Source of the DNA: Clostridiaceae bacterium AF10-41
GTDB lineage: Bacteria; Bacillota; Clostridia; Clostridiales; Clostridiaceae
Length of the DNA stretch: 41,336 bases
NCBI GenBank assembly: GCA_027686065.1
Contig: JAQCTH010000034.1
Span: 1 to 41,336 of the forward strand
Direction: 5' to 3'
Shown: piece by piece, positions 8,052 to 15,672 of the stretch
Position numbering within the stretch: the stretch's first letter is position 1
Layout of the letters: each line of letters begins with the position of its first letter
The notes under the pieces: model-generated
What the model was told of the DNA's origin: nothing
Database searches by the model: none
What the model saw: only the letters and a program-made list of their open reading frames with translations
Translations under genes and position numbers: made by a program

Positions 8052-8240
8052 AAATAAAAAAGCCACCCTTCAAAACAAATTATCTGCTAATCTGCTTTGA
8101 AAAGTAGCTTATAAATGAACATCATAGTCAAAACTATGCTTTTTGTTAACATTTATCATAATGAATAGGCTTTTACCTACTTCATATTACTTTTACCTTC
8201 TGTAAAACATATTATAAAAACACTGCTAACACTGAATATC
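8052..8240. promoter_or_regulatory. Integrase upstream region next to attR
   Basis: The 190 bp between integrase and yebC hold a small dyad CATAGT-caaa-ACTATG (8123-8138) with T-rich sequence on one side. No good terminator follows yebC here. The stretch probably carries the integrase promoter and accessory binding sites. Confidence 0.35.
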
Positions 8241-8316
8241 ACTGCATTTTACAGTACTATTCATCCCATCCTTCAGGGAATTCTGCATTATGATAAACTT
8301 CTTGAACATCATCATC
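8241..8316. repeat. Right attachment-site copy (attR), in the yebC 3' end
   Basis: Direct repeat partner of 2774-2849, with 68 of 76 positions equal. It contains the functional end of yebC, its TAG stop (8257-8259) and a dyad ACTG...CAGT just past the stop. Confidence 0.8.
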
Positions 8317-8994
8317 GTCATCAAGTAAATCTAACATTTTTTGGAATTTCTTAGCATCATCTTCATTAATTGCAGTATATGTATCCGGTATCATCTTAAC
8401 TGCCGCTTCTAAAAATTCTAATCCATTTGATTCTAATGCTTCCCTTACAGTTCCAAAATCCTCAGGCGTAGTTGTAATTATAAATACTTCATCTTCTGCT
8501 AAAAAATCCTCTGCTCCTGAATCTAAAGCCAGCATCATAATTTCATCTTCATCTTTATCTTCTCTTTCAATAACTATTTCGCCCTTTTCTTGGAACATGA
8601 ACCCAACACATCCTGTTGCTCCCATGTTTCCGCCACCTTTTGTAAAGGCACTTCTTACATTTCCTGCTGATCTATTTTTATTATCTGTTAAAGTTTCTAC
8701 TATTACTGCAACTCCAGATGGACCATAACCTTCATAAACTATTTTTTCATAGTTAACACCTGCAAGGTCTCCTGAAGCTTTTTTAATTGATCTTGTGATT
8801 GTATCATTAGGCATATTAGCCGCTTTTGCTTTTGCTATTACATCTCTTAATTTCGGATTAGTGTCGGGTACAGGGCCACCATTTTTAACTGCGATAATAA
8901 TTTCTTTACCTAACTTTGTAAAGATCTTTCCCCTTTTAGCATCTGCTTTTCCCTTTTTATTTTGTATATTATGCCATTTTGAATGTCCTGACAT
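8257..8994 (-). CDS. yebC: YebC/PmpR-family protein
   Basis: The 245-aa protein starts [20 protein letters not shown] and contains [19 protein letters not shown], both hallmarks of the YebC/TACO1 family. These proteins are annotated as transcription regulators (PmpR) and have been linked to translation of proline-rich stretches. It has full family length and an acidic C-terminus ([20 protein letters not shown]). Its last 20 or so codons lie inside attR and were probably supplied by the integrated element. Its original 3' end and terminator now lie about 5.5 kb away at 2690-2861. It has no strong terminator of its own any more. Confidence 0.96.
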   Translation of the reverse strand: MSGHSKWHNIQNKKGKADAKRGKIFTKLGKEIIIAVKNGGPVPDTNPKLRDVIAKAKAANMPNDTITRSIKKASGDLAGVNYEKIVYEGYGPSGVAVIVETLTDNKNRSAGNVRSAFTKGGGNMGATGCVGFMFQEKGEIVIEREDKDEDEIMMLALDSGAEDFLAEDEVFIITTTPEDFGTVREALESNGLEFLEAAVKMIPDTYTAINEDDAKKFQKMLDLLDDDDDVQEVYHNAEFPEGWDE

Positions 8995-9143
8995 GTTTTT
9001 TTCCTCCCAACATCTATCGAATAATTTTTATAACTTATAAACATTAGAATTATATCATATTTATATTATTATGACAAATTTTCTTATTTATCCATGAATT
9101 AGTAATATACATTCCTTATTTAATTATAGTTAGTTTTTTATCT

Positions 9144-9791
9144 TTAAATTAATTTATATAATCTATTTTCTTCCTTAAAATAAATTCCCTCATCTTTTTT
9201 ATTTATTGTAATTTTACCATTGGAAATATCAGTTATTTCATTTTCCATTTCATTGACTCTACTTATCTCTGATAGTATGTGAATTACAACTTTATCTGTA
9301 TAATCAATTTCTTCAATATGCCAATTATTTTCATTACACTTATATTGAACTTTCCCCAACATATCATAATCCATATTTAATAATAATCTTATTCCTTCTA
9401 CCTTTTCAACTATTTTCCCTGCTTTCAATGCTATTGAAGCCCCTTTTGTATACGCTCTTGTAAGCCCTCCTGCGCCTAGTAATATACCACCATAATACCT
9501 AGTTACTACTATAGCACAGTCAGTTACTTTACTTTTCTTCATAACTTCTAATATAGGAATTCCTGCTGTTCCCTGTGGTTCCCCATCATCACTATATCTT
9601 TGAATCCCCATATTTTCTCCTATAGCATAAGCAAAACAATTATGAGTGGCTTGCTTATGCTTATTTTTAATTTCAGCTATAAATTCTTTTGCTTCTTCTT
9701 CATTTTCACATCTTTTTGCATATCCTATAAACTCTGATTTTTTTTCTATAAAACTATCCTCTCCAAAATTTCTTATGGTGATATAACTCAT
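9144..9791 (-). CDS. YigZ/IMPACT-family protein
   Basis: The 215-aa protein has the UPF0029/YigZ N-terminal domain: KKSEFIGYAKRC, KHKQATHNCFAYAIG, RYSDDGEPQGTAGIPILEVM and VVTRYYGGILLGAGGLTRAY. A C-terminal DUF1949-type ferredoxin-like domain (about 135-205) follows. The family is related to eukaryotic IMPACT and may touch the ribosome or elongation factors; the bacterial role is not settled. Its start overlaps the stop of the MocR-type regulator gene by 4 bp (ATGA type), so the two are translationally coupled on one mRNA. Confidence 0.9.
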   Translation of the reverse strand: MSYITIRNFGEDSFIEKKSEFIGYAKRCENEEEAKEFIAEIKNKHKQATHNCFAYAIGENMGIQRYSDDGEPQGTAGIPILEVMKKSKVTDCAIVVTRYYGGILLGAGGLTRAYTKGASIALKAGKIVEKVEGIRLLLNMDYDMLGKVQYKCNENNWHIEEIDYTDKVVIHILSEISRVNEMENEITDISNGKITINKKDEGIYFKEENRLYKLI

Positions 9792-11191
9792 ATAAGTTCC
9801 TCCTTAATTAAATTAATACCTTTTATTATCTTTTCTTTACTAACTTGTGAGAAACTAATTCTAAAAAAATAATCTCCATTTTTTGAATCTCTAAAAAATA
9901 TTATTCCAGGTGTAATATATATTTTTTTCTTCTTTAATCTATAAAAAAGCTCTTTAGATTTTACCTCTTTATTTTTTAATTTTATATAAAAATAAAGTCC
10001 TCCCTTTGGATCTAAATATGTAACTTTATCAAAAAGCTTTTCTTCTATTAGGCTTTTCATAAGCTCATATTTTGTTTTATATTCTTTACATTGATATTGT
10101 ATATGATCCTTCCAAAAACCTTCTTTTATATATAATTCTAAAGCTCTTTGCATAAGACTAGAAGTTGCAAAATCTGTATTTATTTTAGAATTTTGCATAC
10201 TCTCTCTAAATGAATTTGGTATAATCATATATCCCAGTCTTATTCCTGGTAAAAATATCTTTGAAAAGCTTTTTACATAAATTACTCTTTCATATTTATC
10301 AAGCTCTTTTAATGGTTCATGAATTATTTCATCATCATATATAAGTTCAGATAAATAATCGTCTTCTATAATATAAAAGTCATATTTTTTAGCTAAAGCT
10401 AATAACTTTAATTTTTTTTCATAGCTATAGCTCACACCTGTTGGATTATGGAAATAACTCATTGTATAAAAACAACTTATTTTATTTTTCTTTAATATTT
10501 CTTCAAATTCTTCTAAATCTACCCCATCTTCTTTCATTTCTAATTCAAATATATTAGCTCTTCTCCACTTAAAAACTGATATAGCTCCCCCATATGTGGG
10601 TTTTTCTACTACTACGTTATCATTAATGTTAACTATTGCCTTAACTGCTATATCTATTCCCTGCTGCGCCCCTGAAACTACTATTATATTATCTAAATCT
10701 AACTTACCACCCCAGAGTTCCTTATTTATAGTCCTTCTTAGTTCTTCATATCCAAAAGGCTCTTTCATTATTAGTGCATTTGCTCCATCCCTATCTAGAA
10801 CCTTATTAATAACATTTTTAAATTCTTTTATGGGAAAATACATTTCCGTATTTGTTTCCCCTGTAAAATCAATGATTTTATCTAAATCTTCAGTTAATAT
10901 ACTTTTTAACGTTTTAGAATATTCTCTATTAAATACTGATATAATCTCTTTTCTCTTTGCATAAGTTCCAGATCCTACTTTTTGAAAAGCATATCCGTCT
11001 GATTTTAACTTTTTATATGCATTAACTATGGTTACATTGTTTACCTCTAAAACTTTTGATAATTCTCTTATAGTAGGTAACTTTTCTCCATCATTTACCT
11101 TTTTATTATCTATTAATTTTTTTATATGATTTGAGATTTGTATATATTTAGGAATTTCTTCCTCAAAGGACATCTTAAAAATATTATTCAT
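9788..11191 (-). CDS. MocR-type (GntR/aminotransferase) transcription regulator
   Basis: A 467-aa chimera of a GntR winged helix (about 1-75; KLPTIRELSKVLEVNNVTIV) and a class I aminotransferase-like domain. The aminotransferase part contains the PLP-binding lysine motif YVKSFSKIFLPGIRLGY, GAQQGIDIA, YFHNPTGVSYS and EDDYLSELIYDD. MocR proteins use PLP or a PLP adduct as effector; PdxR and GabR are the known examples. No vitamin B6 or GABA gene lies beside it, so the target is unknown. It is followed with a 4-bp overlap by the yigZ-like gene and preceded at 17 bp by a nucleotidyltransferase gene. Confidence 0.9.
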   Translation of the reverse strand: MNNIFKMSFEEEIPKYIQISNHIKKLIDNKKVNDGEKLPTIRELSKVLEVNNVTIVNAYKKLKSDGYAFQKVGSGTYAKRKEIISVFNREYSKTLKSILTEDLDKIIDFTGETNTEMYFPIKEFKNVINKVLDRDGANALIMKEPFGYEELRRTINKELWGGKLDLDNIIVVSGAQQGIDIAVKAIVNINDNVVVEKPTYGGAISVFKWRRANIFELEMKEDGVDLEEFEEILKKNKISCFYTMSYFHNPTGVSYSYEKKLKLLALAKKYDFYIIEDDYLSELIYDDEIIHEPLKELDKYERVIYVKSFSKIFLPGIRLGYMIIPNSFRESMQNSKINTDFATSSLMQRALELYIKEGFWKDHIQYQCKEYKTKYELMKSLIEEKLFDKVTYLDPKGGLYFYIKLKNKEVKSKELFYRLKKKKIYITPGIIFFRDSKNGDYFFRISFSQVSKEKIIKGINLIKEELI

Positions 11192-11208
11192 AATTCCTCC
11201 AAAGTCTT

Positions 11209-12108
11209 CTAATGTTTATAACTATATACATTTTCAGTTGCTAATAGACATTCATTATGATCTCTGAATTCTCTTTTATTTTTTGTTAAAACATTATTTT
11301 TGTATAATACTTTTAAAATTTCCTCTGCTTTTATATTAAATTTTTTAAAATAATCGTTGTTTTTAATTTCATATGAACTTAATTCTTTATCTTCATCTTT
11401 TATAAAATCTAAAATTTCTTTTGAAGCTTTTTCTATATTGTAGTCTAAATAGCTTTCCATATAACTTATAATACTTTTTATATTCTCATCATTCATTTCG
11501 GTGTAGAATAATTTTTTTATTTTCTTATTTAAATCCTCATTTAAATTACATGCCATATTTAAAGAATCTTTACTTACAGTGTATCCATTAATACTTAGAT
11601 AAAGCTTAGAAAAGTTATCTAATGCTCTAATAAGCAGTTCATATGCAGTATATCCTCTTCCTGTGCTTAAATACTTTTTGCATATACCTATTTCTTTTAA
11701 CAAATTTCCTAAATAAACCAAATTCCATCTTCCTTTATCTGAATTTACACTATATATTATTTTTTCATATAATTCTGATATTTCATAATCTATTGAATAT
11801 ATTAACTTAGATGATATTAAAGAATTTTTTATTACATCTTTTTTACCACATTCATAATAAGTTTCTTTAAAGGCTTCTTTGCTTAAAAATTTTATATGAA
11901 CAGGTATATCCATCACCTCAGAATATAAATCTCTAACCTGTTCGAAATCATCTTTATATATTGTAAATAAATCTATATCCGATTCTTCCCATAAGTCTCC
12001 AGTAACCATACTTCCTAACACAAAAATTGCTAATATGTTAGTATTTTTCATAAGAATATCTGTAATTTCTTTATATGCATTTTGGTAATCTATAATTGAT
12101 TTTGCCAT
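11209..12108 (-). CDS. Nucleotidyltransferase-domain protein
   Basis: The 299-aa protein has the pol-beta-type nucleotidyltransferase signature: IFVLGSMVTGDLWEESDIDL (about 29-48), with GS and the two metal-binding aspartates of SDIDL. The remaining 180 residues are helical and include a HEPN-like region (LIRALDNFSKLYLSINGYTV, about 166-185). The layout recalls aminoglycoside-type or MNT/HEPN-related enzymes fused in one chain. The substrate cannot be told: antibiotic, RNA and protein AMPylation are all possible. It is probably first in a unit with the MocR and yigZ-like genes. Confidence 0.7.
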   Translation of the reverse strand: MAKSIIDYQNAYKEITDILMKNTNILAIFVLGSMVTGDLWEESDIDLFTIYKDDFEQVRDLYSEVMDIPVHIKFLSKEAFKETYYECGKKDVIKNSLISSKLIYSIDYEISELYEKIIYSVNSDKGRWNLVYLGNLLKEIGICKKYLSTGRGYTAYELLIRALDNFSKLYLSINGYTVSKDSLNMACNLNEDLNKKIKKLFYTEMNDENIKSIISYMESYLDYNIEKASKEILDFIKDEDKELSSYEIKNNDYFKKFNIKAEEILKVLYKNNVLTKNKREFRDHNECLLATENVYSYKH

Positions 12109-12163
12109 TATCCTACTCCCTTCAACTTGATATTGTATTATTACAATTTATTTTATTATATAA

Positions 12164-12201
12164 AATTACTGCAATAAAGTCTAATCTTCATTGCAGTAAT
12201 T
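12164..12201 (-). terminator. Terminator of hflX
   Basis: AATTACTGCAAT (12164-12175) pairs perfectly with ATTGCAGTAATT (12190-12201) just beyond the hflX stop. There is only a short T stretch, so efficiency is uncertain. Confidence 0.55.
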
Positions 12202-12203
12202 AC

Positions 12204-14003
12204 TTATTGAGCAATAATATTTATTATAAAATCTTTTGATTTATTATAAACTTCATCTTCTATCTCTACTATCATAAAGGTACCAGTATCCTTATATTCT
12301 TCTTCTAGTACTCTTCCATTCCTATGAAGATATGAATTCATATCACTTCTATCGTAAGGAATTAAATATTCGCATTTTTTCATTTTATACGGTAATTTTT
12401 CTTCTATTAAATCAAGAAGATTATCTAAATTAATTCCTTCTTTAGCTGATATTTCAATAATTTTATATTCTGTACATGCTTTTTTTACTTCTTCTATTTG
12501 CTCATCTGTAGCTTTATCTGTTTTATTTAGTACTAATATAGTTTCTTTATCTTTAGCTCCAAGTTCTTCTAAAACTTCCTCTACAGCTTTTATCTGATCA
12601 AGTGCATAATCTGAAGAAGTATCAACAATATGACATAAAAGATCTGAGTATATCACTTCCTCTAGTGTTGATTTAAATGCTTCAACTAAATCATGAGGTA
12701 ACTTTCTTACAAATCCTACTGTATCTGTTATAGTAACTACACCTTTATTTTTTAATATTATAGACCTTGTAGTTATATCTAAGGTTGCAAATAACATATC
12801 AGCTTCAAAAACTTTTTCTTTTCCTTGAACCTCTTTTTGAGCTGCAACATCACACAATTTATTTCTAAGAGTTGATTTACCTGCATTTGTATATCCTACT
12901 AATGATACCTTAGGAATACTTTCCTTTGTTCTTTTTTCTCTTTGAACTTCTCTCGTTTTCTTTATTTTTTTAAGCTCATCATTTAAATCATATATAGTTT
13001 CCTTTATATGTCTTCTATCAGTTTCTAACTTCTTTTCTCCTGGTCCTCTTGTTCCTATTCCCCCACCAGTTCTTGAAAGCACTGTTCCTAAGCCTTGAAG
13101 TCTACCCATTCTATATTTTAACTGTGCAAGTTCAACTTGAATTTTTGATTCCTTACTTCTTGCTCTCCTTGCAAAGATTTCCAATATTAACGTCGTTCTA
13201 TCTATTACCTTTGCACCAATTGCCGCTTCTAGATTTCTTACTTGTGAACCTGAAAGTTCATCGTCAAAAATTATAAGGTTTGCATGTTTACTTTGCCTTA
13301 AGCTAGCTATTTCTAACACTTTTCCCCTTCCAATATAAAAGGCTGGGTCAATTTTACTTCTACTTTGATAAACTAACTCTAATACTGGTATATCACAAGC
13401 TTTAGTAAGTTCTTTAAGTTCTTCTAAACTTTCCTTAGTATCAGACCCTACTAAAATAGCTCTTTCACCTTCATCTTCTACTATTTCTTTTTCTTTAATT
13501 AATCCTTCAACATAATGAATTTTATCTAATATGTGAATTGACAATACTTCTTCAATTGATAAATTCAATTTTTCTTCATAATCTAACAAATCGTTTGTTA
13601 TTGTAAGCATTGCTAAAGAATAATCTATTATTTTTCCATCATAAACCCCTATTGCCATTATTGCATCAAGTTTCAATTTTAAAAGAGCTGACAAGTCAAG
13701 AGCTGACAAATTAGAAAATCCATTAGGATGTGTATGTATAACTCTAACTCCAGATAACCTTTTTTCTCTTATATCTATCATTGCTAATTCAACTGAAGTT
13801 GAATCTCCTATTGCTATAGATACTATCTTCCCTCTTCTATCTACTGCTATGCTTATTTCCCTATCCAAAATAGAAGTTAACCTAGAAATAACATCTATTA
13901 TTTCTACACTACACATCTCATCTTTTAAAACCTTTACTTTATAAAGTCTCTCAAGTTCTTCTAAATAAGATTTCTTTATACCATCTATGTTTCCAAATAT
14001 CAT
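12204..14003 (-). CDS. hflX: GTPase HflX with a long N-terminal JAMM-like domain
   Basis: HflX is a ribosome-binding GTPase that splits or rescues stalled 70S ribosomes. The core is complete: glycine-rich linker RTGGGIGTRGPGEKKLETDR (311-330), G1 GYTNAGKST (370-378), DTVGFVRKLPHDL for G3, and NKTD for G4. At 599 aa it is about 170 residues longer than common HflX. The extension carries HTHPNGFSNLSALD (90-103), which fits HxHx7SxxD, the metal-binding motif of JAB1/MPN (JAMM) proteases, with glutamates at 72 and 80 as possible catalytic acids. Whether the domain cleaves anything is unknown. Its start has a GAGGTGG site. Confidence 0.93.
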   Translation of the reverse strand: MIFGNIDGIKKSYLEELERLYKVKVLKDEMCSVEIIDVISRLTSILDREISIAVDRRGKIVSIAIGDSTSVELAMIDIREKRLSGVRVIHTHPNGFSNLSALDLSALLKLKLDAIMAIGVYDGKIIDYSLAMLTITNDLLDYEEKLNLSIEEVLSIHILDKIHYVEGLIKEKEIVEDEGERAILVGSDTKESLEELKELTKACDIPVLELVYQSRSKIDPAFYIGRGKVLEIASLRQSKHANLIIFDDELSGSQVRNLEAAIGAKVIDRTTLILEIFARRARSKESKIQVELAQLKYRMGRLQGLGTVLSRTGGGIGTRGPGEKKLETDRRHIKETIYDLNDELKKIKKTREVQREKRTKESIPKVSLVGYTNAGKSTLRNKLCDVAAQKEVQGKEKVFEADMLFATLDITTRSIILKNKGVVTITDTVGFVRKLPHDLVEAFKSTLEEVIYSDLLCHIVDTSSDYALDQIKAVEEVLEELGAKDKETILVLNKTDKATDEQIEEVKKACTEYKIIEISAKEGINLDNLLDLIEEKLPYKMKKCEYLIPYDRSDMNSYLHRNGRVLEEEYKDTGTFMIVEIEDEVYNKSKDFIINIIAQ

Positions 14004-14244
14004 AATACCACCTCACTATCTACTATTGGCAACTTTCATATAATTTTATACTAATAATTCTTTATTGTAAATATAATACTAATATTATAATCCATACTAT
14101 CTCAGACTGCTATCAAACACTTTAATAAAAAACTATACTTAAAGTATTTAAAAATAAGTTGCAAGAAATATAAATAATATGTAATATTAAAATAATAATA
14201 TAAGTTATTAGGTTATATAGGATATTTTTAGGAGGATTAAACTA

Positions 14245-14766
14245 ATGAATGACAAAAAAAGAAACATACTTTTTACAGAAGAACAAATAAAAACTAGAGT
14301 TGCAGAACTTGGAAAAATTATTACCGAAGATTATAAGGATAAAAAGCTTTATGTTCTTCCACTTCTTAGAGGAAGTTTTGTTTTTGGGGCTGACATATTT
14401 AGAGCAATTGATTGTAAAGCAAAAGTTGGTTTTATGACTACTTCAAGCTATGGTCATGGTGAAGAAAGCACTGGTGAAGTTAAGGTTGTAAATGATATTC
14501 CTGACAACATAGAAGGATGGGATGTATTAATAGTAGATGATATTATAGATACTGGATATACAATGAAATTTGTTATTGATTATGTAAAAAAACGTGGAGC
14601 TAAATCTGTTAAGACTTGTGTGCTATTAGATAAGCCTTCTAGAAGAAAAGTTGATTTAAGACCAGACTATTGTTGCTTTGAAATAGAAGATTTATTTGTA
14701 GTTGGATATGGTCTTGATTATGAAAGTTTTTACAGAAATGTACCTTATGTATTTAACTGGAACTAA
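14245..14766 (+). CDS. hpt: Hypoxanthine/guanine phosphoribosyltransferase
   Basis: This enzyme salvages purine bases by joining hypoxanthine or guanine to PRPP. The 173-aa protein has the type I PRTase PRPP loop VLIVDDIIDTGYTM (about 92-105), the early LPLLRGSFVFGADIFRAI segment, and the C-terminal LDKPSRRKVDLRPDYCCFEI and FVVGYGLDYESFYRNVPYV motifs typical of HPRT. A strong AGGAGG site precedes the ATG. It is a single gene, divergent from hflX, with its own terminator. A weak promoter-like pair (TTGCAA, 17 bp, TAATAT) lies near 14157-14185. Confidence 0.93.
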   Translation: MNDKKRNILFTEEQIKTRVAELGKIITEDYKDKKLYVLPLLRGSFVFGADIFRAIDCKAKVGFMTTSSYGHGEESTGEVKVVNDIPDNIEGWDVLIVDDIIDTGYTMKFVIDYVKKRGAKSVKTCVLLDKPSRRKVDLRPDYCCFEIEDLFVVGYGLDYESFYRNVPYVFNWN

Positions 14767-14800
14767 GTCAATTGACAATTTAAAATTAACAATATAGATT

Positions 14801-14838
14801 AAAATAAAAAACTCCTAAATTTAGGAGTTTTTTATTTT
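14801..14838. terminator. Bidirectional terminator after hpt
   Basis: A near-perfect hairpin around ACTCCTAA and TTAGGAGT is flanked by A and T runs, so it can serve hpt (+) and yunB (-). Confidence 0.85.
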
Positions 14839-14911
14839 AATTAAATTTTCTTAATTAAGTTGCTTGAATTATTTCTTCAATTCTTCACTTTTTCATTCTT
14901 TCATTTCTTAA

Positions 14912-15571
14912 TCATTTATTAAGTTCTATTGCTGTATTTGGAATTTTCCCTACTATTATTGTTTCTGCTATTGGAATTTCACATGCTATTTCCACATCTT
15001 TACTGTTAAGAGGAATAACTATTTTCATCTTCATGTTAACGTGTAGATATATTTTATGCCTTGTTTGATTGATACCTGCACTTTCGAATACAGATTCATA
15101 ACTACTAGTTATATTACCTATTTGATTCATATTTATATCTATTTTAGGACCCAAATTATAAAAAATTAAATTTTTAGTCATATATCCTAATGGAACTTTT
15201 AGTCCCATTTCTTGTAATTTACCTATTTTTTCATTAGATGCTAATACTAATCTTGATGAAAGATAGTTTAATTTTACGGTATCAGCTCTTAGCATAGTGA
15301 TATTACCATCATTATCCTTTTCAGTAATTATCATATCAGAATAATTAAATTGGTTTGAATAAATATCTAAAGCAGTTTCATTAATGATTGTAGTAGCTTC
15401 TCTTTTTAATTCTTCTTCTGCTATATTTAAAACTGCTGGCAAAATATTTTTATCAATGAAATACATAATAGAATTAAATAAGACAAAAATGACGATAATA
15501 ACCAATATAAGTTTAGGATGTTTAATTTTAAATCGTATTTTAGATTTTTTTGTATAATACTTCATAGACAC
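14912..15571 (-). CDS. yunB: Sporulation protein YunB
   Basis: The 219-aa protein has one N-terminal membrane anchor (about 19-40) and then the conserved YunB body: AEEELKREATTIINETA, a middle NYLSSRLVLASN-like segment, LKVPLGYMTKNLIFYNLGPK, and a C-terminal end with VEIACEIPIAETIIVGKIPN. In Bacillus the gene is transcribed by the mother-cell factor sigma-E and needed for proper sporulation; its molecular job is unknown. It diverges from the PBP gene and shares the terminator region with hpt. Confidence 0.88.
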   Translation of the reverse strand: MSMKYYTKKSKIRFKIKHPKLILVIIVIFVLFNSIMYFIDKNILPAVLNIAEEELKREATTIINETALDIYSNQFNYSDMIITEKDNDGNITMLRADTVKLNYLSSRLVLASNEKIGKLQEMGLKVPLGYMTKNLIFYNLGPKIDINMNQIGNITSSYESVFESAGINQTRHKIYLHVNMKMKIVIPLNSKDVEIACEIPIAETIIVGKIPNTAIELNK

Positions 15572-15587
15572 CTTCTTGAGTTATTAT

Positions 15588-15615
15588 TTTACTCTTTATA
15601 TAAATATGCTATAAT
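15588..15615 (+). promoter_or_regulatory. Possible promoter of the PBP gene
   Basis: TTTACT and TATAAT are separated by 16 bp, ending about 58 bp before the start codon. The -10 is perfect, the -35 weak. Confidence 0.45.
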
Positions 15616-15672
15616 ATTCTATATTATTTATTTTACACCATTAAATAATTTTTAATTATAAGGGAGGAACAA

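Larger units (their letters stand above)
2774..8316. mobile_element. Decayed integrative element inserted in the 3' end of yebC
   Basis: The element is bounded by two direct copies of the yebC 3' end. It contains a tyrosine integrase reading away from the right end, an initiator-like helix-turn-helix gene with iteron-like repeats, a serine recombinase remnant, a winged-helix gene and two cargo genes, all on the minus strand. The integrase, initiator-like and recombinase genes are each broken, so it is probably immobile. Size is about 5.5 kb. I see no conjugation genes and no phage structural genes, so it may be a satellite-like or mobilisable island, or the remains of a larger element. Confidence 0.75.

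Noticed and set aside
8120..8145. Terminator for yebC after the element inserted
   Set aside because: The CATAGT/ACTATG dyad has its T run on the wrong strand for yebC.
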